Below are positions 32,392 to 44,149 of a stretch of 64,000 nucleotides of DNA, one piece after another. The first letter of the stretch is position 1. Each line of letters starts with the position of its first letter. A program made the position numbers and the translations under genes. Below the pieces are notes generated by a model that was not told the origin of the DNA, searched no databases, and saw only the letters and a program-made list of their open reading frames with translations. The DNA is from Lactarius indigo (lineage: Eukaryota > Basidiomycota > Agaricomycetes > Russulales > Russulaceae), in assembly GCA_025766275.1 (NCBI GenBank), contig JAFKAC010000124.1:83517-147516 (forward strand), written 5' to 3'.

Positions 32392-35300
32392 TCATTGATC
32401 TAGCAGTTGAGTGGATGTCCTTTGCTGGTCGACAGCCGTGTCAGTTGTAGTCATAGGGGAAGAGGCAGGAATTTCCCCTGGTGACACTGTTTGACGTGGT
32501 TCTTCATGCAACTGTGGGTAAGTGAGGTGATGGGGGTTAGCTGTAACAGCTTCCACAAAGGTATGTGGCAACAAGCGAGGAGGGATGGGGAGGATTTGTT
32601 CTGCCATGATGACGGCATGGTGATGTCGGAGGCAAGGGTCGGAAACCCCATCATGAGTGAAAACATTAGAGAGGGCGGTTGGCATTGGCTTCGGAAGGTA
32701 CAGTGAAAGTCAAGTCACTGCATGGGCATCCAGTATACAAGTGTCAATTTCAGCAGCAGTGTTAGCCCAGTCCACCATACTAAACTCTGCTTCTTGCAGA
32801 CGTTGCATTAACACTTGCTGTCATATGACCGAGTCCCTAAGTTGGTAGATGTCAGTGCTTATGCCGGGATCGGCAAGTCGTGCTAGCACCTTGTCGATGT
32901 CCACTTGGGCAGGGTGGTCAGGTTGGAAAATGTCAATGAATTCCTTCTCAAGTATGCGAGGGTGTATGTCAGGGTGCGGGAGTGCCTTGAGTTCTGTGTA
33001 GTAGTATGGTTTTCCTTGTCCTTCTGTGGTGACGATTATCAGTTGGTCGCAATGGTTGATGATAAACTGTAGATATGCTGTGTTCCGTCGTTCGCTGTCT
33101 GAGTAGGGTATTTCTACTTGGTAGGGATGTTTGGGCAGAGTTTTCTGCCAGTCCCCTGCAGGTGGTGAAGTACTGGTGACAGGTTGGGTGGGAAAAGGGT
33201 GCTGTAGAGGCTGTGGGTTCTGCGAGGGAGCGTCCCAAGTAGCTCTGTCAAGCTGTTGCCTAGCGATGTCCTCTAGTGCCTCCTGTTGGAGCCTCTGTTG
33301 TCATTGTTGTTTTGCCTGAGAGTGGCAATAGTGATTACTGTCATCGCCGATATGCGTGCTCAGACCCCACATGTCCTCATGCGAGCATGGTGAGTTCAGT
33401 AGGGCGTTATAAGATGGCCCCACCTTTGCCCACTCATTGACCTCTTGGTCAATACACCGGTTGACATCATCTGGGAGTTCCTGTGCTGCAACAATCAGAA
33501 ACTGTGGGGGGTGTTGGTTCATCATAGTGTTGATGGCGTTGATGGTTGTTCTGGTCCTGTCTTTATATTGTTGGATTAGTTCGGGAGTGTGTATGTTAGT
33601 GGTCAGTTCCCAGCTATCATGGGCTGCAGAAAAACCTTTCCATTGCACCACCAGATATTGCGGTGTCTTCTTGCGTCTGAATATTCGATAGTTAAGAATC
33701 TGTTTGACTTCCCATTCAAGTTCTCCGTTGATGAGTTCAGGTGGGGGGTTCACTTCTTTGTTATCGTTCATTACTGTTTTGGAATATGGGCTCAGCAAAC
33801 CTGTGTGAAACACCTCATGGATTTTCCAATGGGCTGGTAATTGTAATCAATAAGTGACGTCCAAAAGTTTCTGTAGGACTATGAACGGCCTGTATCGTTT
33901 TGGTGCCAACTTCACCGATGGATGTGTGGTTCACAAATTAGTGGTATCTAACCAGACTTTATCGCCCAATAAATAGAGTTGATAGCACAGCAATTCTGAG
34001 ATCCACTTTTGCTGCACATTTTTCATCGCAATCTGAGCGTTGGTTCATGCTTTGGTAAGGGTTGTCAAGCATTCGTCCACTGTTGGCAAGTTCATCAGAG
34101 TCTTTGGTTGATGGACCGATAGGATGAAGCCCATAATTAGTTCGAATGGCGACTTCCGTGTGGTATTGGATGGCCACGTGTTCATTGCATACTGGGCAAT
34201 GGGAAGCATAGGTGCCCAGTTATCCTGTTGGTAATTAGCATACATCCGAAGATATTGTTCTAGCTTTTGATTGGTCCTTTCGGACTGTCCATCCATACGT
34301 GGATGATACACCAAACTAATATTTTGTTGTACGCCTAGTGCCATGCATAGGGCCTTTGCTAGAGAAGCTGTAAATTGAGGATCTCGATCTGAGATCACTT
34401 TATGTGGCAGTCCATAGTGTGGCAACACATGACGAAGGTACATCTGTGTGACTTCTTTGGTACTGAACCTCTCTTTCCAAGGTATAAAGATGTTAGCTTT
34501 TGAACAGCCTTGGTCAGTGATTGTTAGGATGGAGTCGAACCCATGTGACTTTGGCAGTTTGGTGATGAAATCGAGTGCAATGGTCTGGAAGGGTAATGCG
34601 TTGTTCGGAAAGATAGGTGTTAATGGGACTCGTGGGTGGTTTGTGAGATTTTTGTTGGCCTGGCAGACCATGCACCCACAAATGTAGTCCGTTACATCGT
34701 CTTTCATTTTGGGCCACCAGTAGTGTTTTTGAATAGCCCACAACATGTGTGTTTGTTTATGGGTGGCCAGCAGGTAGAAGGTCATGAAACGACCAAATTA
34801 CCCCCCTCCTCAGGAAGGGATCATCCATGATCACCAGTCAGGTGTTGCAAAAGTAAAGGCTGGACAGGTCGTGGGTAAGTGGCAGTTGGATGGCGGCAAA
34901 GAAAGAAGGGTGGGAGGCTTGAGCAACATGACAGCGGTCATCCAAGGAAGTGATTTGAGTGAGGTTGATGAACAGTGTCAACAGCAGGACAGTGACTGCA
35001 GTGTTATTGTTGTTGACTGGGACGAGTGACGGGTGTTGAGAAAGCGTGTCAGCGTGCAGGCTGGGACCTGGTACATGCTGTAATTGGATGTGATAGTTGG
35101 CAAGAACGTTGACAAGGTGTGTGATGTGTTGATTGATGTGCTGTGGCGCACGATAGTGGAGAAGATTCTGATGGTCAATGAGGACAGTAATGGGGTGTGC
35201 AGCAGCAATGAGTAGGTGTTGCCAGTGTTCGAGACCATGGACAAGGGCGAGGAGTTCACGGTCATAAACATCATAGTTTTGCTTGGCCGGGGTCAAAGAT

Positions 35301-37518
35301 TGCGAGAAATATCCAACAGCTTGTTGTTTCCCTTGTGGGTCTGGTTGTGTAAGAATGGCCCCCAGTGCAAACAGCAAGGCGTCGGTCTGTAGTTGGTATG
35401 GCACCTTTGGGTCCAGTTGTCGTAGAGCCGGTCACGAGCATGCGATGGAGAGTAGGGTATTGAGGATGCATGTATGCTCAGGTGTCCACTCAAAGGCAAT
35501 GTCTTTCTTTAGGAGATCAGTAAGTGGTTAAGCAATTTTGGCATATCAAGGAATGAAAAGGCGCTGGTACCCAAGAACACCGAGAGTACTGCGGACTTGC
35601 TTTATGGTATGTAATTGGTGTGGCCAATCGTGAGTCCGGAAACCTTGTTGTTGCCCATCTGAATGGTTTGATTCGAGATGGTCATCCCAAGATAGTCAAT
35701 CTCAGTGCATTCAAAGGCACATTTAGATAGTTTCAAGAAATAACTCTCGTCTTTCAATACCTGAAGTACTTGTCTAACAAATCGACTGGTGGCGTGCATA
35801 GTCCAAGATTGTAGCAATTAGAATGTCATCCATGTATATGAAGAGCTCTGTGGGGTACTTCAGTAGCAGTGTTTGAAAGACGCAATTCATGGTGCGAACG
35901 AAGGTTGCAGGTGAGTTTGTAAGCCTGAAATACATAACCATGGGCTCAAATAACCCACGTGGCATTTTAAATGTGGCTTTCCATTGATTGCCGCCCTTGA
36001 TGCAGATATTGTTATATCCCCATCATATGTCGAATTTCATGAATAGTGTTTTGTTGGCCAATTGATCGAGCAGATTGGAAATTAGTGGAATCGGGTAGGT
36101 GTCTTTGAGAGTTATCTGATTGAGCAGTTTGTAATCTTGGACTGGGCACAGTTTACCATCCTTCTTTTTTAAGAAGAAGAACGATGACACGTATGGTGAT
36201 TTGGACTCACATATATACCCCTTCTGTAAATGTTCTTGCAAAAATTCATCAAGATGCGTCAACTCTTTGGCATTCAATGTGTTATGATCCGACGCTTTGG
36301 ACCTCAATCACAGTATGTTTCCACCTTGCCTTTCCCCTTCTGTACTATACCTTGTTACCAAAGGAGCTATTACGATTAGTAGCGCTGTTTCTTTGATCCG
36401 AACTTCTGTTTACTCCGTTTAGTCTCTTTGATGTTGTGTGGACTTGTGTTCATGTTGTTTGGAACCTCGTCCTATATAAACCTGTACCATAGACCGTAGG
36501 AAGCCAGACTTGGCTTCGTTTGCAATCTAGCAATCTTGCCTCCGTACTTTGGTGTGACCTCGCCTTATCCCTCTCTTCTTGTGCATCCCCTACCTCAGTC
36601 CCTAACCAGGACACTTCAAAGTCTTTGCAGTTGAACTATATCAACGCGTTACACCTGTTATACTCTGTGCACTAGCAAGATCAAGTGTAGAGAAGTGCTA
36701 GACACTTCGGACGAGGAGTCCTACATTACAGAGTAGTGCTGCACCTTGTGCCACACTTTTATCACTCGTATTTCATAGCAATAAGACAACAGAGGTCTTC
36801 GCTTGATACCTGTGTGATTCAGAACCTTTAGAACCCACGCCCCTGCTAGGGCGTAACACAATGGGTATATTTTGCATTTCAGAGTTGGTGGTGCGTTTGG
36901 CAGTAGCATGATCATGTGGTCATCTTCTCATTCTGGTGGGAAGCGCATCACAGCCTCTTCTGAGAATATGGTCGCCCATGGTTCATATTGGGTGGGTAGT
37001 TCCTCTTATTTTGGTGGTGCTCGTTCCACCATTCGTTGTGTGATGGTCGCGATAGTTGCTGTCCTGTCGATCGCAATCTGACGAGGTTCTCCTTCAAGAC
37101 AGTTTTCCAGCCAGTTGATTCGTGGGTCCGTTTGTTGGAACCATGGGTGTCTGAGGATCATTCTAGGGTGTCTGAGGTGAGTGACATATAGCAATGTCTC
37201 ATACCGATGCTGTCCCCAGTTGACCATTGCTTTACAGGCCATTGTTATACTTCCATTCTCATTGAGGGTACCATTGACATTATACACAAGTCGTCCCTTC
37301 ACAGGGTAAGTTCGAAGGGCTAATTTGGTGGTACATTTGGCATTGATAAAATTGTCCAAGGAGCTGGAGTTGATTAAGGCTGATATGACTTCTGTTGTTC
37401 CTTCTAGTGGGAGTTCGAGAGTGAGTGTATCACTAGAAGTGCTATGGATAGCATTAATTGTAAGCTCTTCATCTTCATCTTCCTCATCGAGACTAGCCTC
37501 TAACAACAGTTGCGACAT
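32392..37518 (-). pseudogene. pol: Gypsy-6 Pol remnants
   Basis: In order on the - strand: protease (37006-37518), with the catalytic DSG replaced by NSS (ALINSSSLDNFI) and so inactive; RT N-terminus (36859-37000), interrupted by a solo LTR, then RT (35602-36279) with YMDD near 35845; RNase H (34838-35404); integrase (34045-34785) with HHCC and HPRMDGQSE; chromodomain (about 33600-33760, VVQWKGFS); and a C-terminal extension to about 32392. Premature stops are numerous. Every one I checked by eye is TGA, for example within the RT WGYNN block near 36022, in the protease-RT linker, and at the VTYxLQLP block near 33846. Confidence 0.85.
36280..36858 (+). repeat. Solo LTR (family B), TSD caatg
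   Basis: 579 bp from tgttatg to gcgtaaca, flanked by caatg at 36275-36279 and 36859-36863. It splits the Gypsy-6 RT. A TATA (tatataaa near 36472) supports + orientation. The inverted copy is at 11956-12534. Confidence 0.93.
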
Positions 37519-37656
37519 TACGCCCTTTCATTCTGTCGCTGTGAGTCCCAAGATGCCAGATATTAAGTGGTCCAATGTTAGTCCTGGTTTTGTTTCTTTG
37601 GTTGTCTTTGATGACATTATGGGAGTACTGATCGTTTTGTTGATTCACGCAGGTGT

Positions 37657-38827
37657 TCATTTGTTTGGGCAATCTTGGGATAAGTGTCCCGATTTCTTGC
37701 ATTGGAAGCACAACCCTTCCCGGTGGCATTGGTCCATTTCCATGAGTTCTTGGGGAGTATGCACATGGGGCATGTATGTTTGAGTGGCGTCTACTTCCAT
37801 TGGCACGACTTGGTCATTCCACGCCGTTGGCTTTGGTGGGTGTGTTTGAGGTATGGGTAATGGTGTTGTTTTTCTGATCTGTGCGATGCAGTTGGTGATG
37901 GTTCGGTATCGTTGTACTTCTTCTCTTGTGGCTGACTTCCAATCATCCATAGTGACAGGTATTTTATTTCACTTGAAGCAAGAGACTAGGAGTTCACATT
38001 GTAGTCCATGTCAGAACAAGTCTACAGTTCCCTTAGCAGTCATATCCCATTCAGCGGCCTCTGCTAGTTGTTCAAAGGTTGCAATATAATTCATTGATAT
38101 CGTCCCCTTTCATGGTGAGTGCCGTCAGCTTTGCATAAGCATTCTGTTGGCTTAACGTGTCTGTCCAGGTGTTCTGGAAATTGGTCATAAAGTCATTTCA
38201 CAAGGATTTGCTAGTTTTGGGTACGGGGTTGACTGCATCATTGATTTTTGCTTCCAGTTTTTTGTCTTGACTCTGGTTCCAGCTTTCAATGGCTGGTCCT
38301 CAAATCAATGTGAGTGCTAATGCTACCCATTGGTATGGGCTGACCATCCTCTTGTTAGTCCTATTGACACGCCTGAACTGATTGAATTCATGTAGGAATT
38401 GTTGACTTTGCACTTGGTTTCCATTGAAGAATGAAGGGGCTGTGCCCTGTAGTGGGCCTGTGACTGTTGACGTCCCTGAGGAACTACTTCCACTAGCCAT
38501 TGGTGTGCTCAGTAATGTGATTGTTGGAGTGACAAAGGGTACAGGTGCCAGTTGAGGTGATTTTCTTTTGCCCTTGGATTTGGCAATTTGATGCTTATGT
38601 TCATTCCAGTTGTATTCAGGGGTTGGCTGGGGTTGCGATTGAAGTTTTAGACCCCAGAGATGTGGTCCATCAACTTGAGCGTTTGTATACATGTACCAGC
38701 CAGTGTTTTTGAAATAGACTTCATACCAACTATTTTCTTCTTCAGAGAATTTGACATTGAGTGCCAGACTAGGGTTGCGACGAATGATGTAGCCTCTTCC
38801 TTGTATCCAGTTGATGCCACTAGTCAT
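37657..38827 (-). pseudogene. gag: Gypsy-6 Gag remnant
   Basis: It opens at 38827 and is readable to about 38300, with a WYMYTNAQVDGPHLWG block and a Ser/Thr-rich linker. It continues with stops through a capsid-like region to a CCHC knuckle (CFQCKKSGHLSQDC) at about 37680-37720. The N-terminal part differs from Gypsy-1 Gag. It is decayed by TGA codons and small shifts. Confidence 0.75.
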
Positions 38828-39035
38828 GATGTCTGAGAGGTTATCAACATTTCATCGTATAACAAGTCTTTTCACTGTTGGGTCTTTGTCTGCAGGTTCT
38901 GGTTCAATACACCTGTATTTCTGTTTGAGTGCCATAGTGACTACACGTCCTACTAAGGACTGCCTGTGTCGTTCAACTGGTCTGGGAACACTTTACGCCT
39001 CGTTCTGCGGCAGAGTAGGGGGAGGTCTGCTCTTA

Positions 39036-39439
39036 TGTTACAGTTCTGAGGGACCATATGGGTTTTCAATGGAGCTGAGCTTGATGTTTGGGTAGAGTTG
39101 GAACTCGCTATTCTCAAGCAAGTCAAGTTTGGGGTACTTGTGTCACTCAAGGAGTTCACAAGTGAGCGGGTTTCAACAAGATACTACTTGGTATTCAAGA
39201 ACTAAGAGTAGACAAGCATTTGTGCTACTCGATGCACTATGTCTTATACTCACACAGACTGGGGTTTTCGGGGGCCGTTTTCTACAAGCCACGTCACTAA
39301 CTACTGCTATGTGGACGATTTGTGATATGAGCACCATAAGGCGTGCTTTGACGAGACTGATACTTCTGCAAAACTTCGAGGGTCTATACTTCACTGTGCA
39401 TTGCGTGATGTGATGTGATGATGTCACGTGACCATGACA
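39036..39439 (-). repeat. Gypsy-6 5' LTR
   Basis: 404 bp, tgttacag to catgaca. On the - strand a TATA (gtataag, 39241-39249) lies about 30 bp before gtctactctta (39203-39213). That sequence pairs with 10 of 11 bases of the region just inside the LTR (39025-39035), which again points to self-priming. Confidence 0.9.
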
Positions 39440-39444
39440 CACAC

Positions 39445-39936
39445 AGTGCTGATCTAACTTGGCTGTTAACTGCCACATGACAGGAAGCCAGTGTTGTGAA
39501 CGGAATGAGTCAGCATGACTCATGATAGTCTTGTGACCCCTCTGTATTATGAAAGCAACATGCAAGCTTGAATATTGAAGGTATTCTGAGATTGTCTTCT
39601 ACTGAATGTGTCAGATGGATCCTTGTAAGATAGGAGTAGGCCACATCAGGGTGATGCACAAGTGTGTAGTCGAAATGTATTTAAACAGTGAGTTTGTGAC
39701 TGGAATCACAGAATTGTCTTGCCCATCTTTCACTGCCATCACAAACCCTTAGTCAGAAGTCACATGGAAGTGGGCGACATCACACCAGCACAGAAGACGA
39801 TATGACTGCAGAGGTGTGAGAAGTTAGCTGATGGGGAGGCAAGGTGCTCTTGGTGGTGTTAAAGCATGGGATGTACTGCTGTCTCTTCTTTGTTGTGTTG
39901 TATTGTTGGTCTGATAACTTGAGGAAAAGGAGGGAT
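39445..39936. other. Spacer, nothing recognised
   Basis: No coding or repeat signal is seen between the Gypsy-6 duplication and the next LTR fragment. Confidence 0.5.
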
Positions 39937-40379
39937 TGTTATATTTTGGGTGTTTTGGGGATGAACTCTCACTTATTGATTGTGGCTGGGATTGTGAGTA
40001 GTTAATCTGTCACGGACTCAGTGTGGATATATCAGATGTACGATAGTGATGACTTGAGCCTAGTAGTAGTTGTACTAGGGTTTGGGATACTTACACGATT
40101 GATTGGATGCTACTTAGGTGGCAGTTTTTAGTCTGACGTTACTTGTATTTAAGGTGTACTGGAAAGACCAAGATATGCCATGTTGGTCTTCTTGAATTGT
40201 TAGTTGTTCTTCATTGTGAACTGTTCATCTCTGAGATTGGGCAGAGATTGTCTGTAGGCTTTGAGCTGAAGTGCATGGGAGCATATTACTTGCCTTTGAG
40301 GCATATGGTTAGAAGGATGTTTGAGTGCCCCTATTTGGGTTAGACCATTGGTGCTTTGAAAGCTGAGGTTGAGGTAACA
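39937..40379 (+). repeat. Diverged LTR related to Gypsy-1 LTR
   Basis: It starts tgttat, carries tagtagttgtactagggtt, a TATA-like tatttaag (40146-40153) and the start-site hairpin at 40161-40192 with one substitution. The right end (gtaaca at 40379) is uncertain. The flanks gggat and attgc do not match. Confidence 0.6.
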
Positions 40380-40898
40380 ATTGCAATGGGATTACAGGGA
40401 TGGAGCAGGTGATGGGGTATGTGTTGGGGAACATGTAAGAGTTGAGCTTTTGGTAGGATGTTTGTGTGTGTAGCCTTCCAGGATTATAGTTGAAGTAGAG
40501 TTGATGATGTTGTGACTGTGGTGGATGAGTTGAATGAAAAGGAAGCATTTAAGGTTGGATTAGCAGGTTGTAAGTGAGTTGATATAGGTTGGATGAAATA
40601 TGGTGGTGTAGTGGATTTATAGGTATGTATTTTGGAGTAGAGGGTGGGGTGAGTGAATGAAAAAGGGATGCTTACATAATCAAAAGTGAGGGTAGATATA
40701 GCGTGAGATGATGATGTCAGGTGTGGATGTCTTCTATTGTGGATGTCTTCTATGTTAGAGATGGCAAGAGGGAATGGGTGGGAGGAGAAGGAAGATGTTT
40801 TGAAGTGTGAAAAAGCAGACAGATAGAGAGGACAAGAGGGATGGCAAGTATATTTGTGGAAATTGGTCAACAGATGGTACATAAAGGACGAAAAGGGG
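40380..40898. other. Probable 3' flank, nothing recognised
   Basis: AT/TG-rich sequence after the stop of the gene at 40899. Open stretches here look accidental. Confidence 0.4.
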
Positions 40899-43860
40899 TC
40901 ATTGGAGAGGAGGTCTAGAGGAAAAACCAAGTGTAGTGTGACAGAAGATGCGAGCATTTCTGTCACCTATAAGGAGAGAAAGAGCATCAAAGGGAACGAA
41001 AGGGTCGTCCCTTGCAAGTATGTGAAGGAGAGAAGTATATAAAGTGTGGATGACGTCTGGGGAATGGCAACCCCAATCAGAGGAAAAAGAACCCTTATCA
41101 AAAGCACCAGGTCCCTTCCCCCACACGGTGCCGAGGCGAATAAGAAGGGAAACGGTGACGCCTTTAACAGCTAAAAAGAAGAAAATAAGATAAGAAAAAA
41201 AGGAAGAAAAGGACGAACAATGTTTCTTAGTCCAATCGTCGCCGAGGCCACGCCTAGGTGATTTGCTCATGTGTGTTCGAAGGGGGCTAGATGGGTCATA
41301 AAGAGCGATGATAAAGGAAGTAATCATTGCTATAAAGATGGACCTGTCTGACATGCCCTTCTTGTTTCTAGAGACCCAATCGATTTGGCTGTAAACGTTG
41401 CGAACTTGTTGGTGAGAGAGTGCGTTGGCGAAGCGATGTCTGGAAACGTCGAGGGGCATGAAAAGGTTTGGGAGGAGGGACGAAGCGATGATAGCGACGA
41501 GCAAAGCAAGGTGATGCAAGTGATCGGAACCGTTGTAGACCTGCCTAACCCAGGAGTAGGTGTCATCGATATAAGGGACATGAGAGAGAGAAGGAGTGAC
41601 GAAGTCGTGAGGGAGGGAAGTTTTGTTGAGGACAGATTGAAGGGCATCGAGGGAGAGGGCATTAGCAAACCATTGGACGGTTGAATCATTGGAAAGGGCG
41701 TGATTAAGAGCGACTGTGGCGAAATGGAGAGATGGCAAAGGAAGACCGGGAGGGGAAGGAATGGAAGGAATAGAGGCAGCGTCCTTGAGGCCCAAATGTG
41801 CCCAGGAGTCAAAGACAGGCTTCCTTGGAGATGCACCGGCGGTAGAGGACCTAGGCCTGTGAGAGGGAACGAAGGATATGCGAAGATAACGGACCCCCCT
41901 GAGGAAGAGGTTGTGAGCAAAGGACTCGCGTGCATCGAGATCAGATTCTTGAGATAGGCGATGGAGGCTGCGATGTGCCTCGATAAGAAGAGGAAGAAAG
42001 GAGCCGTTTGTCTGGACAGGAGCAGCTACGAGGGAGGGAGAATGAGGGGAAGACATGGCGAGGAGATGTTGGACGAAGGCGGTGAGGGTCATTGCATGTG
42101 CCTGAAGATTGGGAAGACCATGGGAAATGGAGTGTGGGTCGTGTACGACAGCCTGAAGAAGAAGCTGATATGTTTGGTGATGATCCTGTGGGGAATATGA
42201 GAGAGGATTGTCGAGAGAAAGCCATTTCTTCAAGTGTTTCTCCCTGTCTCTTCCAAGGAGTTCTGCGGTGTTCCTAGAGTCTTCTGATGGGGCTTGTGAA
42301 ATACGGGCTGCTATATCTGCACGGACGCCATCCATGACCAACTGTTTTGTGTCATCTAATAAGCCAGTGAGAGCGATTTCGACTATGCGCATTGCCCTAT
42401 TAGCGAATGAGGATTCTACACCAGGGTAGACGTTTGGAGGGTCGACATGAAAAGAGTGTTGGATGCGAAACTTTGCCTGATAAGACTAAGAAGAAATGAG
42501 CAATAATGTAGAAAGGAAATGGAAAAGCCAAATAAATAAAGAGGGTAAGTATGTAATGAATCTGAATATACACAACACCTTTTTGATATGAAATCGACCT
42601 CAAAAGGCGCCGCGTATAATCAATCTCATTATACGCGGCACCTTTTGAGGTCGATTTCATACCCAAAGGGTGCCGCGTATATTTGATCTCATTATACGCG
42701 GCGCCTTTTGAAGTTGATTTCAGATCAAAAAGGTGCCGCATATAATGAGATTGATTATATGCGGCACCCTTTGGGTCTGAAATCGACCTCAAAAGGTGCC
42801 GCGTATAATGAGATTGATTATACGCGGCACCTTTTTGATCTGAAATCGACCTCAAAAGGTGCCGCATATAATGAGATTGATTATACGCGGCGCCTTTTTG
42901 ATCTGAAATCGACCTCAAAAGGTGCCGCGTATATTCGATACCATTATACGCGGCGCCTTTTGAGGTCGATTTCATACCCAAAGGGTGCCGCGTATAATGA
43001 GATTGATTATACGCGGCACCTTTTTGATCTGAAATCAACTTCAAAAGGCGCTGCGTATAATCAATCTCATTACACGCGGCACCTTTTTGATCTGAAATCA
43101 ACTTCAAAAGGCGCCGCGTATAATGAGATCGAATATACGCGGCACCTTTTGAGGTCGATTTCAGATCAAAAAGGTGCCGCGTATATTCGATCTCATTATA
43201 CGCGGCACCTTTTGAGGTCGATTTCAGACCCAAAGGGTGCCGCGTATGAGTGATATTCCATATACCTGATGAAAAGAAAAGATAGAAGATAGAATATTAT
43301 GGGCTTACATGGAAATGTCTCATAGAATATGATAGAACTTGAGCTTTCTTAGATGCCACGGCAGGATATCCATTTTTCAGTGGCCATTTTCGATGAGCAA
43401 TCACAAGACCATGCTCCATTGCCTGCTTGATCGTGGGATGTTCGAACACGTCTTGTAGCATTGGAAACCCATCTTTAAGAGCCCCTTTGCTCAACCCGAG
43501 AGGACCCATCAGACTGGTTGCCAACACAGCAGCGTTTCCAGTATGGCAGAAGCACAGTGCTCGTTCTAATGCTGCAACCAATTCGATGTGCATGTGGCAA
43601 GGCGTTAGACCCTTGCGTATTCTCTTCCTCTCCACGTCATATATCGACTTGATGAGCAGTGTGATTGGGTATGAAACCCAATCATATAGCGATGGGAATG
43701 CCTAGAATACATGTTGTTCTCTCTTCTATCAATTCTTCTATCATAGCGAGCATCGACTCACATTCGGCTTGAGCACAATTATATGCTGTTTGATTACTTT
43801 CCGGACATCTGGCTGTCTCCATACCCTCGCAAGAGGTAGTATGATCTTTTTGAATATAAA
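40899..43860 (-). CDS. Uncharacterised spliced gene (predicted exons; 5' end unresolved)
   Basis: Three exons join in frame on the - strand: 43762-43860 (or longer), 43309-43701 and 40899-42485. The first intron (43702-43761, 60 bp) is GTGAGT to TTCTAG. The second (42486-43308, 823 bp) is GTAAGC to TTCTTAG and contains the palindrome array. Both junctions are phase 0. The protein of about 690 residues includes a Trp/Arg-rich start (VWRQPDVRKVIKQHI), a Cys/His-containing segment (LTPCHMHIELVAALERALCF) and a long helical region. Near the C-terminus an in-frame Ser/Phe run (41165-41220) with a strong pyrimidine tract is probably another short intron. I do not recognise the family. No start codon is found at the 5' edge, so an upstream exon is missing or elsewhere. 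Lack of stops and CpG-rich codons suggest a functional gene. Confidence 0.6.
42577..43250. repeat. Tandem palindrome array, 10 full units of about 63 bp
   Basis: Ten copies of a dyad (GGTGCCGCGTATAAT and its inverse, around a 6-8 bp GAGATTG-like spacer), plus a final half copy, are separated by linkers of the type GATCTGAAATCGACCTC. Spacer and linker orientation switches along the array: GAGAT reads forward in dyads 3, 4, 5, 7 and 9 and reversed in 1, 2, 6, 8 and 10. The dyad is shared with 25644-26311 but the linkers differ. Confidence 0.9.
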
Positions 43861-44149
43861 CCTTTAATCCATTGGTCGTGTGTTAGTTAGTCGTCGTGGC
43901 GGTGGCACGTCGGGCGTACTTTCCAGATGGTGATCTCAGAGCTCTTACGTCCACACTGTAGACTAGCTCAGCACGGCAGCATGTCGGGCAGTCCTTGCGG
44001 TCGATTCTTGTGTGGAACCGGTCCGATGGCAGAGCTTGGTCACAGTAAGCCTGTTTCTTTTTTGCTGTCGCTTTCTCCTTGTCTGTCTGCGCGAATGCTC
44101 CCGCAAGTGCTGCTGTTACTGTCCCTTGCTGCGAGTCAAGCCTTCCTGC
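43861..44149. other. Intergenic, nothing recognised
   Basis: Between two - strand genes. It may contain the missing 5' exon or the promoter of the gene at 40899-43860. Confidence 0.4.

Larger units (their letters stand above)
31240..39439 (-). mobile_element. Gypsy-6, decayed complete Ty3/gypsy element, TSD cacac
   Basis: Two 404-bp LTRs (one split by a nested insertion) bound an internal region reading gag, protease, RT, RNase H, integrase and chromodomain on the - strand. Perfect 5-bp duplications cacac lie at 31235-31239 and 39440-39444. The family differs from Gypsy-1. Many TGA codons, a mutated protease site and strong CpG loss show that it is old and dead. Two solo LTRs are nested inside it. 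Confidence 0.93.

Noticed and set aside
36353..36858. 506-bp family-B LTR starting at an internal tgttacca
   Set aside because: Homology with the inverted copy extends 73 bp further left, and only the 36280 start gives a perfect duplication (caatg).
40484..40966. 160-codon frame on the - strand
   Set aside because: Ser/Thr/His-rich without conservation, overlapping the end of the gene at 40899. Likely chance.
42400..43253. Long open frames on both strands across the palindrome array
   Set aside because: The 63-bp period keeps frames open by arithmetic. The translations are pure repeat (GAAYNEIDYTRH type) on both strands.
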